Assembly (NCBI GenBank): GCA_051646105.1
Contig: JBOFCO010000216.1
Coordinates: forward strand, 1 to 20,896
Reading direction: 5' to 3'
Source of the DNA: JBOFCO01 sp051646105
GTDB taxonomy: Bacteria > Pseudomonadota > Alphaproteobacteria > Rhodobacterales > Rhodobacteraceae
Length of the DNA: 20,896 nucleotides
Shown here: positions 6,998 to 15,370 of the stretch, one piece after another
Position numbering within the stretch: the stretch's first letter is position 1
How the letters are laid out: the number at the start of each line of letters is the position of its first letter
Translations under genes and position numbers: made by a program
The notes under the pieces: generated by a model
Database searches by the model: none
Told to the model about the DNA's origin: nothing
The model's input: only the letters and a program-made list of their open reading frames with translations

Positions 6998-8143
6998 TTG
7001 GACGGATCGCCGCCAAACCTGCCCGCCATTGCACCACCGCTAACCCGTGAAAACCGGCGGGACTGGCTGCGGCTGATCCGATCGCGGCGGGTCGGTCCAG
7101 TGACATTCTGGCGGCTGATGTCTGAACATGGCAGTGCCGCTGCAGCGCTGGATGCCCTGCCCGGCATCGCCGCAGCCACTGGCATTTCTGACTATTCCCC
7201 CGCTACCATTGCAAGTGCCGAAGCAGAAATCGCCGCCGCCCATGCCGCCGGCGCACGTGCGCTGTTTTTTGGTGCGCCGGACTATCCGCAAGCACTTGCC
7301 GACCTCCCGGATGCGCCGCCGGTCCTTTGGGCACGGGGCGACCCCGAACATGCGGCAAGGCCGATGGTGGCGCTGGTCGGCGCACGAAATGCGTCCTCAC
7401 TCGGCACGCGCATGGCATCCAGGCTGGCGCAAGGCCTGTCCGATGCCGGTTTCGCCGTCGTCTCGGGCCTTGCCCGCGGTATCGATGCCGCAGCTCATGG
7501 GGCGACACTGGACGGCGGCGGCAGCACAGTTGCCGTAATGGCCGGGGGGGTCGATGTCATCTATCCCGCCGAAAATGCGGCACTGATGGCCCGGATTGCC
7601 AAGGGCGGGCTTTGCCTTTCCGAACAACCGATGGGATTGGCGCCGCTGGCCCGGCATTTCCCGCTGCGCAACCGTATCGTTTCCGGCCTCTGCCGCGCCG
7701 TGGTGGTGGTTGAGGCGGCGGCAAGATCGGGCAGCCTGATCACCGCCAGAGCCGCCCTGGATCAGGGAAGGGAAGTCTTCGCGGTTCCCGGGCACCCGTT
7801 CGATGCCCGCGCTTCTGGCTGCAACATGCTGATCCGCGACGGCGCGACACTGGTGCGCGGGCCGGATGATGTGCTGGCAGCCCTTGGCGCATCACTGCTA
7901 ACCGACACAGGAAAAACCGCAGTATCGCCGTCTGTGCCAGTCAGTGACACCCCTGCGCGATCGCAGTCTGAAGGCGATCTTTGCGACCTTATCCTCGATC
8001 TTGTCGGCCCCAGCCCGGTCGCCGAGGATCAGGTGCTGCGCGATCTTGGTCTGCCGCAGACAGAAGTTGCCCCGGCGCTCATTGCGCTTGAACTTGAGGG
8101 GCGTCTGCACCGGCTTCCCGGTGGCCTGCTGGCGCGGGGTTGA
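6998..8143 (+). CDS. dprA: DNA-processing protein DprA
   Basis: DprA binds incoming single-stranded DNA and loads RecA during transformation; in Rhodobacter capsulatus it is also needed to receive gene transfer agent DNA. The 381-residue protein has an N-terminal helix-hairpin-helix region (RVGPVTFWRLMSEHG, about 31-45) and the DprA Rossmann-like domain with GARNAS at 128-133, SGLARGID at 156-163, a GGVDVIYP segment and an RSGSLITA stretch. A C-terminal winged-helix domain covers about residues 325-380 (EDQVLRDLGLPQTEVAPAL). The start is TTG at 6998, supported by AGGAG 6 bases upstream and the absence of a suitable ATG. In many alphaproteobacteria dprA lies directly before topA; here a two-gene minus-strand cassette separates them. 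Confidence 0.95.
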   Translation: MDGSPPNLPAIAPPLTRENRRDWLRLIRSRRVGPVTFWRLMSEHGSAAAALDALPGIAAATGISDYSPATIASAEAEIAAAHAAGARALFFGAPDYPQALADLPDAPPVLWARGDPEHAARPMVALVGARNASSLGTRMASRLAQGLSDAGFAVVSGLARGIDAAAHGATLDGGGSTVAVMAGGVDVIYPAENAALMARIAKGGLCLSEQPMGLAPLARHFPLRNRIVSGLCRAVVVVEAAARSGSLITARAALDQGREVFAVPGHPFDARASGCNMLIRDGATLVRGPDDVLAALGASLLTDTGKTAVSPSVPVSDTPARSQSEGDLCDLILDLVGPSPVAEDQVLRDLGLPQTEVAPALIALELEGRLHRLPGGLLARG

Positions 8144-8227
8144 TCCCGCCATACGATCCTTCCAGCGGAACCGAAATCCTTGGATAACATGTGACCAGGC
8201 GCGCTTTTTACGCCCGTCCTGGTGCCT

Positions 8228-8533
8228 CTACTCCTGCTCCACCCGGATCGTGTCGAGCAAATCCAGCACTTCGGGCGAAAGAACCGCTTCGCTGATCTGA
8301 TAGCGGGCGACGGTCTCTGCCGTTTCCAGCTCTATATGATAGATGATGCGATCTGCACCTTCGGCCCGTCCGGGTGCAAGGCTCGCCTCTTGCAGCCGCG
8401 TCATCTCCTCAGGGACGAACAGGGCACAGGCCTCGGCGCGGATTTCCAAGGGTAACCGCTGCGGGTCAACGCGCAGATCCTCACCCAGGCCAAAACCTCC
8501 CATGCCGCCGCTTGTCGCAATGGTCACCATCAT
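8228..8533 (-). CDS. Emfourin-like protealysin inhibitor
   Basis: This 101-residue protein resembles emfourin, the small proteinaceous inhibitor encoded next to protealysin-type M4 proteases and characterised in Serratia. The pattern fits: VTIATSGGMGGFG near the N-terminus, a DPQRLP segment, a central helix (EEMTRLQEA), an RIIYHIELE strand and a C-terminal SPEVLDLLDTI helix. There is no signal peptide, so both partners would be cytoplasmic. It starts 45 bases after the protease stop and is surely cotranscribed with it. The start could be ATG at 8533 or 8530, or GTG at 8548; I chose 8533 because family members begin just before the SGG strand. Assignment rests on pattern plus neighbour, not on a search. 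Confidence 0.8.
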   Translation of the reverse strand: MMVTIATSGGMGGFGLGEDLRVDPQRLPLEIRAEACALFVPEEMTRLQEASLAPGRAEGADRIIYHIELETAETVARYQISEAVLSPEVLDLLDTIRVEQE

Positions 8534-8578
8534 CGCCAGACATCCCACCGACCGCCCCCCACACCGTCCAAATTGCCC

Positions 8579-9694
8579 TTAAATGGCGATTCCGACAAGC
8601 TTCCAGGCCCGGCGCAGCAGATTCACCTCTGCCGCGCCAACGCCGAACATCTGCGAGGCGCTGGCATGGGTCTGCACCGCCCAGTCATGAAAACTGGCAA
8701 AGGGGTTGTTCAGCCGCTGCAGCGCGTCATACCAGACCAGTCCCGGCGTCTGCCATGAATTCCCGCCCAGATACTGGCAGTACAGATAGAAGGCATGGTT
8801 CGGAATGCCGGAGTTGATGTGGACCCCGCCGTTGTCCGACGTGGTGTGAACATAGAAATCCATGTGATATGGCTGGGGGTCCTGCCCGAGCATCGCATCC
8901 GAATAGGCGGTTCCCGGTGCCTTCATGGACCGCAGCGCCACACCTTTGACATCCGGTCCCAGAATGCCCTTGCCGATCAGCCAGTCGGCAGTGTCGACGC
9001 TTTCGCCCGCCGCATGCTGCCTGACGACCGCGCCAAACACATCCGCAAAGCTTTCGTTCAATGCGCCCGATTGCCCCTCATAATTCAGCCCGCCTGAAAA
9101 CTGCACGACACCATGGCTGAATTCATGCGCGATCACCGACAGCTCCAGAAACGTGCGGAAAACCTTTCCGTCACCATCACCATAGGCCATTTGCCCGCCG
9201 TCCCAGAAGGCGTTGTTGAACTTCTTGCGGTGATGCACGGTCTGGATCAGCTTCATGCCCTTGCCGTCCAGCGAATCCCGCCCGAACCGGTCCAGATACA
9301 GGCGATAGACCTCTCCCGCCGCGTCGTAGGCCATATCGGCTGCAACATCGCCGCAGGGCGGGTCGCCCTCCTTGCGGACAAGTTTTCCGGGCAGCGCCGC
9401 CTTTCCCTCGCCGTCATGCACCGCACGACTGGGTCCGCCGTTTGCGGTCGCCACGGAAAAGGCCGGCGCGACGAAGGTATCATCGAATGCGCCAGTCGAT
9501 TCCGTCATCGGTTGACCGCCTTGTGCGATGCGTTCGGCCCGCATCCTTTCGGATATGGCAAGCTGTTCGCGGGCGACCTTGGCGATGCGGGCATCGCCAC
9601 GCATCGCCAGCACCTCCAGCATGTGCGGGGGCACGATGCAATGGAAGGGCTGCGGGACGAAGGACGGGCTATGGGTCTTGCCACAGATGCACAT
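8579..9694 (-). CDS. Protealysin-like M4 (thermolysin family) metalloprotease
   Basis: This 371-residue protein is a short-propeptide thermolysin-family zinc protease. The zinc and catalytic motif HEFSH lies at residues 190-194 (Glu191 catalytic). The third ligand is Glu214 in GALNESFADVFG, and the catalytic His is His292 in DNGGVHINSG. The N-terminal propeptide carries the protealysin hallmark PPL motif, seen as CIVPPHML (about 19-26). No signal peptide is present, which suits intracellular protealysins. The start at ATG 9694 has GAGG 5 bases upstream; the open frame continues upstream without a plausible site. The first residues, MCICGKTH, contain a Cys-x-Cys. The emfourin-like inhibitor gene follows by 45 bases. 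The pair faces away from topA and toward dprA. Confidence 0.93.
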   Translation of the reverse strand: MCICGKTHSPSFVPQPFHCIVPPHMLEVLAMRGDARIAKVAREQLAISERMRAERIAQGGQPMTESTGAFDDTFVAPAFSVATANGGPSRAVHDGEGKAALPGKLVRKEGDPPCGDVAADMAYDAAGEVYRLYLDRFGRDSLDGKGMKLIQTVHHRKKFNNAFWDGGQMAYGDGDGKVFRTFLELSVIAHEFSHGVVQFSGGLNYEGQSGALNESFADVFGAVVRQHAAGESVDTADWLIGKGILGPDVKGVALRSMKAPGTAYSDAMLGQDPQPYHMDFYVHTTSDNGGVHINSGIPNHAFYLYCQYLGGNSWQTPGLVWYDALQRLNNPFASFHDWAVQTHASASQMFGVGAAEVNLLRRAWKLVGIAI

Positions 9695-9810
9695 GCAGGC
9701 CTCATGGATAAGGCGGATCGGATACTGGCGCGCGGGGCGGAATGCCCTGAACAACCCTAGCACGATTACTGCCGTTCGGATAGCACGTGATCGGTGTTTT
9801 GCGCTTCGCA

Positions 9811-9840
9811 TTGACAATTGATCCGAAGCCGACACATGGT
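9811..9840 (+). promoter_or_regulatory. Candidate topA promoter
   Basis: A perfect -35 hexamer TTGACA at 9811-9816 is followed, after 18 bases, by CATGGT, which matches TATAAT at only 3 of 6 positions. The element lies 52 bases before the topA start codon in the divergent region shared with the protease gene. The -35 is good and the -10 is weak, as in many high-G+C alphaproteobacterial promoters. Confidence 0.4.
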
Positions 9841-9891
9841 GCGCGCCCAGCCGGATTCCCGGCCCGCCACTGTCGAAAGTTCGAGGAAGTC

Positions 9892-12555
9892 ATGGCCGTC
9901 GTCGTTGTAGAATCCCCCGCCAAGGCCAAGACAATCAACAAATATCTGGGTTCAGACTATACGGTTCTGGCCAGCTACGGCCATGTCCGCGACCTGCCAC
10001 CCAAGGATGGTTCCGTCGATACCGAAGACGGCTTCGCGATGAAATGGGAGGTGGCCGCGGACAGCAAGAAGCACATTCGCGCCATCACCGAGGCGCTGAA
10101 AACCGACGATACGCTGATCCTCGCCACCGACCCGGATCGCGAGGGTGAGGCGATTTCCTGGCACCTTCAGGAAGCGCTGGCCCCAAGCCTGAAAAAAGGC
10201 AAGACGGTACAGCGCGTCACCTTCAACGCCATTACCAAGGCGGCGGTGACGGAAGCGATGGCAAAACCTCGCGACGTCGACGGCCCGCTGGTCGAAGCCT
10301 ATCTTGCCCGTCGTGCGCTGGATTATCTGGTGGGGTTCAACCTTTCGCCCGTGCTGTGGCGCAAGCTGCCGGGTGCGAAATCGGCTGGACGGGTGCAATC
10401 GGTCTGCCTGCGCCTGATCGTGGAACGCGAGCTGGAGATAGAGGCCTTCCGCGCCCGTGAGTACTGGTCGGTCGGCGCAACACTCGCCACGCCGCGCGGG
10501 CAGGAATATCAGGCGCGGCTGACGGTGCTGGCCGGAAAGAGGCTCGACAAATTCGACATTGCCAATGAAACCGCTGCGGAAATGGCAGTGCAGGCCGTCA
10601 CGTCGCGCGATCTTGCGGTGAAATCGGTCGAGTCAAAGCCCGCCAGCCGCAACCCCTGGGCGCCGTTCATGACCTCGACCCTGCAGCAGGAGGCCAGCCG
10701 CAAGTTCGGCATGGGGGCCAAGGCCTGCATGTCGGCGGCGCAGCGCCTGTATGAGGCCGGTCATATCACCTATATGCGGACCGACGGCATCGACATGGCG
10801 CCCGAGGCGGTGATGGCCGCGCGGGACGAGATCAAGCGCCGCTTCGGCGCCGATTACGTGCCCGACAGCCCGCGCATGTACAAGAACAAGGCGAAGAACG
10901 CGCAGGAAGCGCATGAATGCATCCGCCCCACCGACATGTCGGCATCGCCCGACAAGCTGCGGGTCGAGGATGACCAGAAGAAGCTTTACGACCTGATCTG
11001 GAAACGCACCCTCGCCAGCCAGATGGCCGCCGCACGGATGGAACGCACGACGGTCGATGTTGGCAGCGCCGACGGGCAGGTGGAATTGCGCGCCACCGGG
11101 CAGGTGATGATGTTCGACGGCTTCCTCAAGGTCTACGATCAGGGCCGCGACGATGACGAGGGCGAGGACAGCGCCCGTCTGCCGCAGATCATGCAGGGCG
11201 AACGCGCGGAAAAACGCGGCATCACGCCGGAACAGCATTTCACCCAGCCCCCGCCGCGATACACGGAAGCGACCCTTGTGAAACGGATGGAGGAACTGGG
11301 CATTGGACGGCCGTCGACCTATGCCAGCATCGTCACCACGATCCAGGACCGGGAATATGTGAAGAAGGACAAGGGTCGCCTTGTTCCCGAGGACAAGGGG
11401 CGGCTGGTCACGGCGTTCCTCACCAACTTCTTCCGCCGCTACGTGGAATACGACTTTACCGCCGATCTTGAGGAAGAGCTTGACGATATATCGGCCGGCA
11501 GCCGCCACTACAAGGACGTGCTGGCGCGTTTCTGGCGCGACTTTTCCGCCGCCATCGCCGATACCGCCGACCTGCGCATCGGCGAGGTGCTGACCCAGAT
11601 CGACGATTTCCTGGCCCCGCATCTGTATCCCGCACGGCCTGACGGGTCCGATCCGCGCATCTGCCCCACCTGCGGGCAGGGTCGCCTGAATCTGAAAACT
11701 GCGCGCTCCGGCGGGGCGTTCATCGGCTGCTCGAACTATCCCGAATGCCGCTACACCAGGCCGATCTCGGTCAATGGCGATGGCGACAGCGCCGACATCC
11801 CGCCAGAGGGCAAGGTGCTTGGTCTGGACGAGGCCGGCGAAACCATCACCCTGCGCGGCGGCCGTTTCGGCCCCTATGTGCAGCGGGGCGAGGCGACAGA
11901 GGCTACGCCAAAGCCCCCCCGCGCCAGCCTGCCGAAGGGCTGGGCACCTGAAACCATCGACCTGGACCGCGCGATCACCCTTCTGAACCTGCCCCGCCCC
12001 ATCGGCCCACATCCCGAAGACGGGGCGCTGGTCGAGGCAGGGATCGGGCGCTACGGGCCTTATGTGAAGCACAACAGCACCTATGCGAACCTGCCTGATG
12101 TCGAGGAGGTTTTCACCATCGGCATGAACCGCGCCGTGGAAGTGCTGGCCAACAAGTTCAGCAAAGGCCGGGGGGCTGCCACCGCCGCACCGCTGAAAGA
12201 ACTGGGCGATCACCCCGATGGCGGCGCGATGCAGGTCATGGCCGGGCGCTACGGGCCTTACGTCAAATGGGGCAAGGTTTTTGCGACGCTGCCAAAGGGT
12301 GTGGAGCCCGAAGCGGTGACATTCGAGATGGCCGTCGAGCTTGCCAACGAGAAGGCGGCCAAGGGTGGCAAGGGCAAGAAACCCGCTGCAAAGAAGGCCA
12401 GTACAAGCGCCAAGGCAAAGGCAGCAACAAAGACAGCGCCAGCGAAGATGCCCGGCGCGAAGAAGCCTGCGGCAAAGAAAGCTGCGACAACTGCAAAGAC
12501 AGGTGCGGCAAAGAAGCCCCGCCTGACCGCATCGGCGGACGATATTCTGGAATAA
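9892..12555 (+). CDS. topA: DNA topoisomerase I
   Basis: TopA relaxes negative supercoils through a 5'-phosphotyrosine intermediate. The 887-residue protein starts with the Toprim domain (VVVVESPAKAKT, Glu7; DPDREGE with Asp80, Asp82 and Glu85) and has the catalytic Tyr294 in ITYMRTDGIDM. One Cys4 zinc ribbon follows (Cys591, 594, 613, 619). Three C-terminal repeats with the pattern G-R-(F/Y)-GPYV come next (near 11860, 12050 and 12250). A Lys/Ala-rich tail of about 65 residues then ends in ADDILE; such tails are usual in alphaproteobacteria and probably bind DNA non-specifically. ATG 9892 was chosen because the Toprim strand begins there and GAGG is 5 bases upstream; 35 upstream in-frame residues have no family match. 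Confidence 0.98.
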   Translation: MAVVVVESPAKAKTINKYLGSDYTVLASYGHVRDLPPKDGSVDTEDGFAMKWEVAADSKKHIRAITEALKTDDTLILATDPDREGEAISWHLQEALAPSLKKGKTVQRVTFNAITKAAVTEAMAKPRDVDGPLVEAYLARRALDYLVGFNLSPVLWRKLPGAKSAGRVQSVCLRLIVERELEIEAFRAREYWSVGATLATPRGQEYQARLTVLAGKRLDKFDIANETAAEMAVQAVTSRDLAVKSVESKPASRNPWAPFMTSTLQQEASRKFGMGAKACMSAAQRLYEAGHITYMRTDGIDMAPEAVMAARDEIKRRFGADYVPDSPRMYKNKAKNAQEAHECIRPTDMSASPDKLRVEDDQKKLYDLIWKRTLASQMAAARMERTTVDVGSADGQVELRATGQVMMFDGFLKVYDQGRDDDEGEDSARLPQIMQGERAEKRGITPEQHFTQPPPRYTEATLVKRMEELGIGRPSTYASIVTTIQDREYVKKDKGRLVPEDKGRLVTAFLTNFFRRYVEYDFTADLEEELDDISAGSRHYKDVLARFWRDFSAAIADTADLRIGEVLTQIDDFLAPHLYPARPDGSDPRICPTCGQGRLNLKTARSGGAFIGCSNYPECRYTRPISVNGDGDSADIPPEGKVLGLDEAGETITLRGGRFGPYVQRGEATEATPKPPRASLPKGWAPETIDLDRAITLLNLPRPIGPHPEDGALVEAGIGRYGPYVKHNSTYANLPDVEEVFTIGMNRAVEVLANKFSKGRGAATAAPLKELGDHPDGGAMQVMAGRYGPYVKWGKVFATLPKGVEPEAVTFEMAVELANEKAAKGGKGKKPAAKKASTSAKAKAATKTAPAKMPGAKKPAAKKAATTAKTGAAKKPRLTASADDILE

Positions 12556-12584
12556 CCGCCGCGAACTTCGCCGCAGCGCGGCGA

Positions 12585-12613
12585 TTGACTCCCCCCGCCC
12601 CCCGCGCCAAAAA
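12585..12613 (+). promoter_or_regulatory. Candidate promoter of the CoA-transferase operon
   Basis: TTGACT (12585-12590) is followed after 17 C-rich bases by CAAAAA (3 of 6 matches to the -10 consensus). It lies 29 bases before the subunit A start codon. The TTGACT plus C-rich spacer layout is common in Rhodobacterales promoters, which is my main reason for listing it. Confidence 0.45.
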
Positions 12614-12642
12614 AGACGGCAGAGAGTTTGCAGGGGAGCGGC

Positions 12643-13347
12643 ATGAAGAAGATCTATCCATCGGCCACTGCGGCACTGGACGGCGTGCTGTTCGACGGCA
12701 TGCTGATCGCGGCGGGGGGGTTTGGGCTGTGCGGCATCCCCGAACTCTTGATCGCCGCCATCCGCGATGCGGGGGTTAAGAACCTGACGGTGGCCTCGAA
12801 CAATGCGGGCGTCGATGGGTTCGGTCTGGGCATCCTGCTGGACACCCGCCAGATCAGAAAGATGATCTCGTCCTACGTCGGCGAGAATGCCGAATTCATG
12901 CGGCAGTATCTGTCCGGAGAGCTGGAGCTGGAATTCAACCCTCAGGGCACGCTCGCCGAACGGATGCGGGCGGGGGGGGCCGGGATACCGGGCTTTTACA
13001 CCGCCACCGGCGCGGGCACGGTGATCGCCGAGGGCAAGGAAGTGAAGCAGTTCAACGGCAAGGACTATATCCTTGAAACCGGGATCGTGGCCGATCTGTC
13101 GATCGTCAAGGCTTGGAAGGCCGATTCTTCCGGTAACCTCGTCTTTCGCAAGACCGCCCGCAACTTCAACCCGCCCGCCGCCACCTGCGGCAAGCTCTGC
13201 GTGGCAGAGGTGGAGGAAATCGTGCCGCTGGGCAGTCTGGACCCCGACACCATCCACCTGCCCGGCATCTATGTGCACCGCATCGTGCAGGGCGAGCATG
13301 AGAAGCGCATCGAACAGCGGACTGTTCGGAAGAAGGAGGCCGTGTGA
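12643..13347 (+). CDS. scoA: 3-oxoacid CoA-transferase, subunit A
   Basis: This 234-residue protein is the alpha subunit of a class I 3-oxoacid CoA-transferase (succinyl-CoA:acetoacetate type), which activates acetoacetate for ketone-body or polyhydroxybutyrate use. The family signature GGFGLCGIPE is at residues 25-34, followed by NNAGVDGFGLG and, further on, GIPGFYTATGAGT. The C-terminal part keeps KTARNFNPP and VAEVEEIVPLG. The length matches a stand-alone A subunit. ATG 12643 begins the known MKKIYPSA-type start, with AGGGGAG upstream. Its stop overlaps the subunit B start by one base. A butyrate- or adipate-type substrate cannot be excluded from sequence alone, but this subtype best resembles SCOT. 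Confidence 0.93.
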   Translation: MKKIYPSATAALDGVLFDGMLIAAGGFGLCGIPELLIAAIRDAGVKNLTVASNNAGVDGFGLGILLDTRQIRKMISSYVGENAEFMRQYLSGELELEFNPQGTLAERMRAGGAGIPGFYTATGAGTVIAEGKEVKQFNGKDYILETGIVADLSIVKAWKADSSGNLVFRKTARNFNPPAATCGKLCVAEVEEIVPLGSLDPDTIHLPGIYVHRIVQGEHEKRIEQRTVRKKEAV

Positions 13348-13970
13348 TGTGGGACCGCAACCAGATGGCCGCCCGCGCCGCGCAGGAACTGCGCGACGGC
13401 ATGTATGTGAACCTTGGCATCGGCATTCCAACGCTGGTGGCGAACTATATCCCCAAAGGCGTCGAGGTGACGCTGCAATCGGAAAACGGAATGCTGGGCA
13501 TGGGGCCGTTCCCGTATGAGGGAGAGGAAGACCCCGACCTGATCAACGCAGGCAAGCAGACGATCACCGAACTGCCGCAGACGGCGTTCTTCGATTCCGC
13601 GCAATCCTTCGCCATGATCCGGGGCGGCAAGATTGCCATGGCGATCCTCGGCGCGATGGAAGTGGCGGAAAACGGGGATCTGGCGAACTGGATGATCCCC
13701 GGCAAGCTGGTGAAGGGCATGGGCGGAGCGATGGATCTGGTCGCCGGTGTGGGCCGGGTCGTGGTGGTGATGGATCACACATCGAAACACGGCGAATCGA
13801 AGGTGCTGAAAGCCTGCACCCTGCCCCTGACCGGCAGGGGCGTGGTTGACCGGATCATCACCAACCTCGGCGTGATGGATGTGGTGCCGGGCGGGCTGAA
13901 AATCGTGGAAACCGCAGAGGGCGTGACCGAAGCCGACCTGCGCGCAGCAACCGAGGCGACAATTGTCTGA
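13347..13970 (+). CDS. scoB: 3-oxoacid CoA-transferase, subunit B
   Basis: This is the 207-residue beta subunit carrying the catalytic Glu46 in the SENG motif (VTLQSENGMLGMGPFP), which forms the glutamyl-CoA thioester. MYVNLGIGIPTLVANY and KLVKGMGGAMDLV are further family stretches. ATG 13347 overlaps the subunit A stop (TGATG) and has AAGGAGG 7 bases upstream, so the two subunits are translationally coupled. An in-frame GTG one codon earlier is less likely. A small GNAT-fold gene overlaps its end by 8 bases. Together they form one transcription unit. Confidence 0.95.
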   Translation: MWDRNQMAARAAQELRDGMYVNLGIGIPTLVANYIPKGVEVTLQSENGMLGMGPFPYEGEEDPDLINAGKQTITELPQTAFFDSAQSFAMIRGGKIAMAILGAMEVAENGDLANWMIPGKLVKGMGGAMDLVAGVGRVVVVMDHTSKHGESKVLKACTLPLTGRGVVDRIITNLGVMDVVPGGLKIVETAEGVTEADLRAATEATIV

Positions 13971-14253
13971 GCACGTCATCACGCGGGAACATGGGCAGAG
14001 TAAAGGTCGCTATGTGATCCACACCCCCGAGGGTGAGGCGGAGCTGACCTATTCTATCATGTCCCCGCATGCGATCATTGCCGATCACACGCTGGTTCCG
14101 GATTCCTTCCGCGGCACCGGGGCCGGGCTGGCACTGGTGACGCGACTGATCGAGGATGCCCGCAAGGACGGTGTCAAGATCATGCCGCTGTGCCCGTTCG
14201 TGAATGCACAACTGCATCGTCACCCCGAATGGGCCGATGTTGTTCTGAAGTGA
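13963..14253 (+). CDS. Small GNAT-family acetyltransferase-like protein (YjdJ type)
   Basis: This 96-residue protein belongs to the short GCN5-related acetyltransferase group (YjdJ-like). It shows GEAELTYSI, then HTLVPDSFRGTGAG with the acetyl-CoA pyrophosphate loop (residues 50-55, RGTGAG) and LALVTRLIEDARKDG, and ends in the diagnostic CPFVNAQLHRHPEW (77-90). The start is TTG at 13963, inside the end of scoB (8-base overlap), with GAGG about 6 bases upstream; there is no ATG that keeps the N-terminal strand. Substrate unknown. Its place behind a CoA-transferase is common for this family, but no functional link is proven. Confidence 0.85.
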   Translation: MSEHVITREHGQSKGRYVIHTPEGEAELTYSIMSPHAIIADHTLVPDSFRGTGAGLALVTRLIEDARKDGVKIMPLCPFVNAQLHRHPEWADVVLK

Positions 14254-14359
14254 CGAGGACGGATCGCGGCAGGCAATCTGGCTTTTCGCCGCGAAATTGT
14301 CTTCAACTGCGAAACAACTTCAAAATCCTGCCCCATTCTGTCGCTAGCAAGGCCAGGAA

Positions 14360-15370
14360 ATGCTGGTCACCGATCCGATACCCGCCTCTACAGGGGCCCG
14401 TTCGCCGCGCAGGCTGCGTGACTGGGCGATTGGTGGTGCGTTGCTGGCGCTGTTCCTTGTCGGCATCATCGGCATGGCGGCTGCCACCGGATGGCATGAA
14501 ACATGGGAACAGGTCAGCCGTCTGGGCCCGCCGCAGGTCTTCGCGCTTCTGGCCTTGTCATTGCTGAATTACCTGCTGCGGGGTCTGCGCTGGCATCTGT
14601 TCGCCCGATTGATCGGACTGGGCACTGCCCTGTCCCAGAACCTGCGGCATTTCCTTGGTGGCTTCGCGATGAGCGTGACACCCGGCCGTCTTGGCGAACT
14701 GGTGCGAATGCGCTGGATCGGCCGCGAAACGGGGTGGAGCTTTGAACGCACCGCCCCCCTGATGCTGGTCGACCGCGCCTCAGACCTTGCCGCCATGGCG
14801 CTGATCCTGGCCGCATCGGCGGTGCTGGCCACAGGCGGGCTTGCCGGCGCGCTGCCGGTGGCCCTGCTGGCGTTGCTGGCGGCGGTCGTCGCCACGCGCC
14901 CCGCGCTTTTGTCCTGGGCGGTGACACTGGCCTATCGCATCCTGAACCGTTGGCCGCGCCTGTTCGCCCGCGTCCGCCGCGCCGTGCGGGCGCTTTCGGT
15001 TTTTTCCGGCGGTCCGGCGCTTGCAGGCGCGCTGGCGCTTGGCATTGCGGGCTGGCTGGCGGAAGCATATTCTTTCCATCTGCTGCTGACATGGATGGGT
15101 GCCGATATCGGCCTTGCCAAGGCCGCAGCCATCTTCATCTTCGCGACGCTTGCAGGCGGGCTGACGGGCGCGCCAGGTGGTCTTGGCGGTGCCGAAGCCG
15201 CCATGATCGCCTTGCTGGGGATGGAGGGCGTGCCCCTGGCCGTTGCCCTGCCTGCCACAGCCATCATCCGCGTGACCACGCTTTGGTTCGCGCTGCTTCT
15301 TGGCCTCGCGGTGTTCCCGCTGGCCGAATCCCTCTCTCGTAAAGGTCAACATCGTGTGGAAATCGGTTGA
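14360..15370 (+). CDS. AglD/LPG-synthase-type polytopic membrane protein (possible flippase)
   Basis: This 336-residue protein has about seven or eight hydrophobic helices and the pattern of the lysylphosphatidylglycerol synthase transmembrane (UPF0104/AglD) family. Recognisable parts are LLNYLLRGLRWHLFARLIG (about 68-86), the charged loop SVTPGRLGELVRMRWIGRE, LMLVDRASDLAAM, and the glycine-rich LAGGLTGAPGGLGGAEAAMIALLG near the C-terminus. It lacks the soluble aminoacyl-transferring domain, so it is not a phospholipid aminoacylator. The family is often linked to lipid or lipid-linked sugar movement. ATG 14360 is preceded by AAGG. Its last 17 bases overlap the DprE1-like gene, which implies a joint role; I infer flipping or partnering of a polyprenyl-phospho-sugar. 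Confidence 0.8.
   Translation: MLVTDPIPASTGARSPRRLRDWAIGGALLALFLVGIIGMAAATGWHETWEQVSRLGPPQVFALLALSLLNYLLRGLRWHLFARLIGLGTALSQNLRHFLGGFAMSVTPGRLGELVRMRWIGRETGWSFERTAPLMLVDRASDLAAMALILAASAVLATGGLAGALPVALLALLAAVVATRPALLSWAVTLAYRILNRWPRLFARVRRAVRALSVFSGGPALAGALALGIAGWLAEAYSFHLLLTWMGADIGLAKAAAIFIFATLAGGLTGAPGGLGGAEAAMIALLGMEGVPLAVALPATAIIRVTTLWFALLLGLAVFPLAESLSRKGQHRVEIG

Noticed and set aside
6429..7106. A 225-codon minus-strand frame over the intergenic gap before dprA
   Set aside because: It has no ribosome-binding site, runs through the large palindrome and overlaps two genes antisense. Its composition does not look like a protein.
8194..8223. Possible terminator between the convergent dprA and emfourin-like genes
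   Set aside because: Only ACCAGG/CCTGGT pairs cleanly, around an 18-base loop with an internal T-run and no U-tract after the stem.
12557..12583. Hairpin after topA (CGCCGCG / CGCGGCG)
   Set aside because: A 7-bp stem with a 13-base loop and no T-tract is likely to occur by chance in such G+C-rich sequence.
10633..13431. A very long open frame on the minus strand across topA and the CoA-transferase genes
   Set aside because: It is antisense to clearly conserved genes, crosses a gene boundary and has no family motif. Long antisense frames are expected in high-G+C DNA.
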